Source: Candidatus Gottesmanbacteria bacterium
GTDB lineage: Bacteria; Patescibacteriota; Microgenomatia; 2-02-FULL-39-11
DNA length: 6,427 bases
Direction of reading: 5' to 3'
NCBI GenBank assembly: GCA_016204905.1
Contig: JACQJU010000128.1
Span: 1-6,427, forward strand
Shown here: piece after piece, positions 5,479 to 6,427 of the stretch
Layout of the letters: each line of letters begins with the position of its first letter
How positions within the stretch are numbered: position 1 is the first letter of the stretch
Notes under the pieces: model-generated
Seen by the model: only the letters and a program-made list of their open reading frames with translations
What the model was told of the DNA's origin: nothing
Databases searched by the model: none
Translations under genes and position numbers: made by a program

Positions 5479-5721
5479 ATGCCAATCACGCCGTCAGCAA
5501 GAAAAAAACAAAGACAGGATAAAAAAAGACATATTGTCAACTTAAAGCAAAAAGAAAAAGTGCTATCAGCAATTAGTGCCTTTAAAAAAAAACCAACTAG
5601 AGCTGCGATGAGTAAACTGTTCTCTAGTCTCGACATGAGCGCAAAAAAAGATATCTTTCACCCACGAAAAACTGCTCGACTCAAGAGTAGACTTTCTAGA
5701 TTATTAAAAAATAAGCCTTAG
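5479..5721 (+). CDS. rpsT: 30S ribosomal protein bS20
   Basis: bS20 binds 16S rRNA in the body of the 30S subunit and helps early assembly. The 80-residue, very basic protein begins MPITPSARKKQRQDKKR, which parallels the family start (SAKKR.RQ..KR). It ends with the strongest signature, SLDMSAKKDIFHPRKTARLKSRLSRL, close to the usual LDKAAKKG-IHKNKAARKKSRL. It is a little shorter than the typical 85-90 residues, mainly in the middle, consistent with the compact ribosomal proteins of reduced genomes. The start is fixed by the family N-terminus and by the promoter directly upstream. It is followed after 5 bp by the pilN-like gene, so a housekeeping gene and a surface-structure gene appear to share one transcript. 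Confidence 0.93.
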   Translation: MPITPSARKKQRQDKKRHIVNLKQKEKVLSAISAFKKKPTRAAMSKLFSSLDMSAKKDIFHPRKTARLKSRLSRLLKNKP

Positions 5722-5726
5722 TATTC

Positions 5727-6287
5727 ATGCCTGCCCAAAATCTTCGTTTAAAAATTAACCTTCTGAAGAAGGAGGAATTTGAATCTACATTTGTTGGGCA
5801 ATTTCTCAAATGGGCTCTGACTTACGGACGGTATATCATCATCATCACTCAAATTGTAGTCCTCTCTGTCTTTTTCTTGAGATTTAAACTAGATCGTGAT
5901 CATGTAGATCTCAAAGAATCTATCGAACAAAAGCAAGCACTTCTTGCCTCGGTAAAAGAAATAGAAGATGAGGTCAGAAGTCTCCAGGAGAGACTTACTC
6001 AGATCAAAACTATAGAATCAACACAGTATATACCTCTAAATATACTTACATTTTTACAAGATAATACGCCGGTTGATATTACCTATCAAAATATTAGCCT
6101 AGATACTGGAGCGCTATCTCTTAGTGGTAGGTGTCAAAGCCTAAGAAGTCTTTCTTCACTCCTTCTACACTTAAAAAAGAGCAATAAGTTTACTGAAATT
6201 ACGCTTGATGATATAAAAAGAAATCCAGATAGTTCGGTGATTTTTCAGATCGGCACTAAATTTTCTGTTGAATCTTTTAGAATCTGA
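5727..6287 (+). CDS. PilN-like type IV pilus assembly inner-membrane protein
   Basis: A 186-residue bitopic protein with PilN architecture. A short cytoplasmic tail carries LKINLLKKEEF (8-18), which resembles the INLLP-type motif that PilN uses to bind cytoplasmic PilM. One transmembrane helix follows at about 34-52 (YGRYIIIITQIVVLSVFFL), then a coiled coil at about 58-96 rich in Glu, Lys and Gln. The outer domain (about 103-180: NILTFLQDNTP, ITYQNISLDTGALSLSGR, LLLHLKKSNKF) matches the ferredoxin-like fold of the fimbrial assembly PilN family. PilN, PilO and PilM form the inner-membrane platform of type IVa pili, and the same architecture occurs in type II secretion (GspL). The gene starts 5 bp after rpsT without a Shine-Dalgarno. 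pilM is not in the window on this strand. PilN is the best call by shape and weak motif; no catalytic residue exists to confirm it. Confidence 0.75.
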   Translation: MPAQNLRLKINLLKKEEFESTFVGQFLKWALTYGRYIIIITQIVVLSVFFLRFKLDRDHVDLKESIEQKQALLASVKEIEDEVRSLQERLTQIKTIESTQYIPLNILTFLQDNTPVDITYQNISLDTGALSLSGRCQSLRSLSSLLLHLKKSNKFTEITLDDIKRNPDSSVIFQIGTKFSVESFRI

Positions 6288-6295
6288 TATTTGAT

Positions 6296-6427
6296 ATGGA
6301 AAACAAATTAATCTTACCAAATTTGGGAAATCCGCAAATAAGAATTAAGCGAATGCTCGAGAATAAGAAAAGAAATACTTATTTTACAGCTATTTTGTCG
6401 TTATTAACTCTTTCATTTTTTGGCTTA
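6296..6427 (+). CDS. Membrane protein N-terminus after pilN, possible PilO (partial)
   Basis: An open frame runs from the ATG at 6296 to the window edge, 44 codons. It begins MENKLILPNLGNPQIRIK, continues with a basic stretch (RMLENKKRN) and ends in a hydrophobic segment from about residue 29 (TYFTAILSLLTLSFFGL) that is probably a transmembrane helix. A short basic cytoplasmic tail plus one helix, 8 bp downstream of the pilN-like gene, is what is expected of PilO, the partner of PilN. No PilO-specific motif is visible in so short a piece, so another pilus-operon membrane protein is equally possible. No Shine-Dalgarno precedes it; coupling to pilN is likely. Confidence 0.6.
   Translation, partial: MENKLILPNLGNPQIRIKRMLENKKRNTYFTAILSLLTLSFFGL

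Noticed and set aside
5322..5636. Minus-strand open frame across rpsT and the murJ start
   Set aside because: It is antisense to rpsT and overlaps the murJ start and both promoters; the hydrophobic look comes from complementing Lys codons.

Overview
The window looks like chromosome from a small-genome bacterium of the Candidate Phyla Radiation (Patescibacteria), possibly the Microgenomates side. This is inferred from gene content and style: AT-rich tightly packed genes, a shortened HrcA, a MurJ with an unusual active cavity, almost no Shine-Dalgarno sequences, an RHH/PIN toxin-antitoxin pair, and type IV pilus genes next to a ribosomal protein gene. No rRNA or other phylogenetic marker is present to settle the lineage.

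Left part (1-1047). A heat-shock operon runs leftwards: hrcA (102-833), then the first 32 codons of a gene that resembles grpE and leaves the window at base 1. Its regulatory region is readable. A sigma70-type promoter TTGACA-N17-TATTTT (1001-973, minus strand) has its -10 and most of its spacer covered by a 9-9-9 CIRCE operator (965-991), the HrcA binding site, so the operon should be autoregulated. Between promoter and hrcA lies a leader of about 130 nt carrying a strikingly GC-rich, multi-hairpin insert (about 853-940).

Middle part (1048-3734). A 643-residue membrane-anchored glycoside hydrolase of GH39/clan GH-A type with a C-terminal LamG-like domain is transcribed rightwards. It is followed by a vapBC-type module: RHH antitoxin (3031-3324) and PIN ribonuclease toxin (3324-3734), with a near-consensus promoter placed so that the transcript would begin at or next to the antitoxin ATG.

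Right part (3754-6427). murJ (lipid II flippase family) runs leftwards, convergent with vapC. It diverges from rpsT (ribosomal protein bS20). Between them, two promoters share overlapping -35 hexamers. rpsT is followed after 5 bp by a pilN-like gene and then, after 8 bp, by the start of another single-pass membrane protein in the position where pilO is expected.

Themes: chaperone control, cell-surface biology (glycosidase, peptidoglycan precursor export, type IV pilus inner-membrane platform) and a stability or stress module. The most notable observations are the CIRCE/promoter overlap with a GC-rich leader element, an HrcA missing about 100 internal residues, promoters that imply leaderless or very short-leader mRNAs, and a MurJ lacking several charged cavity residues important in E. 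coli. I did not find a clearly new multi-gene system.
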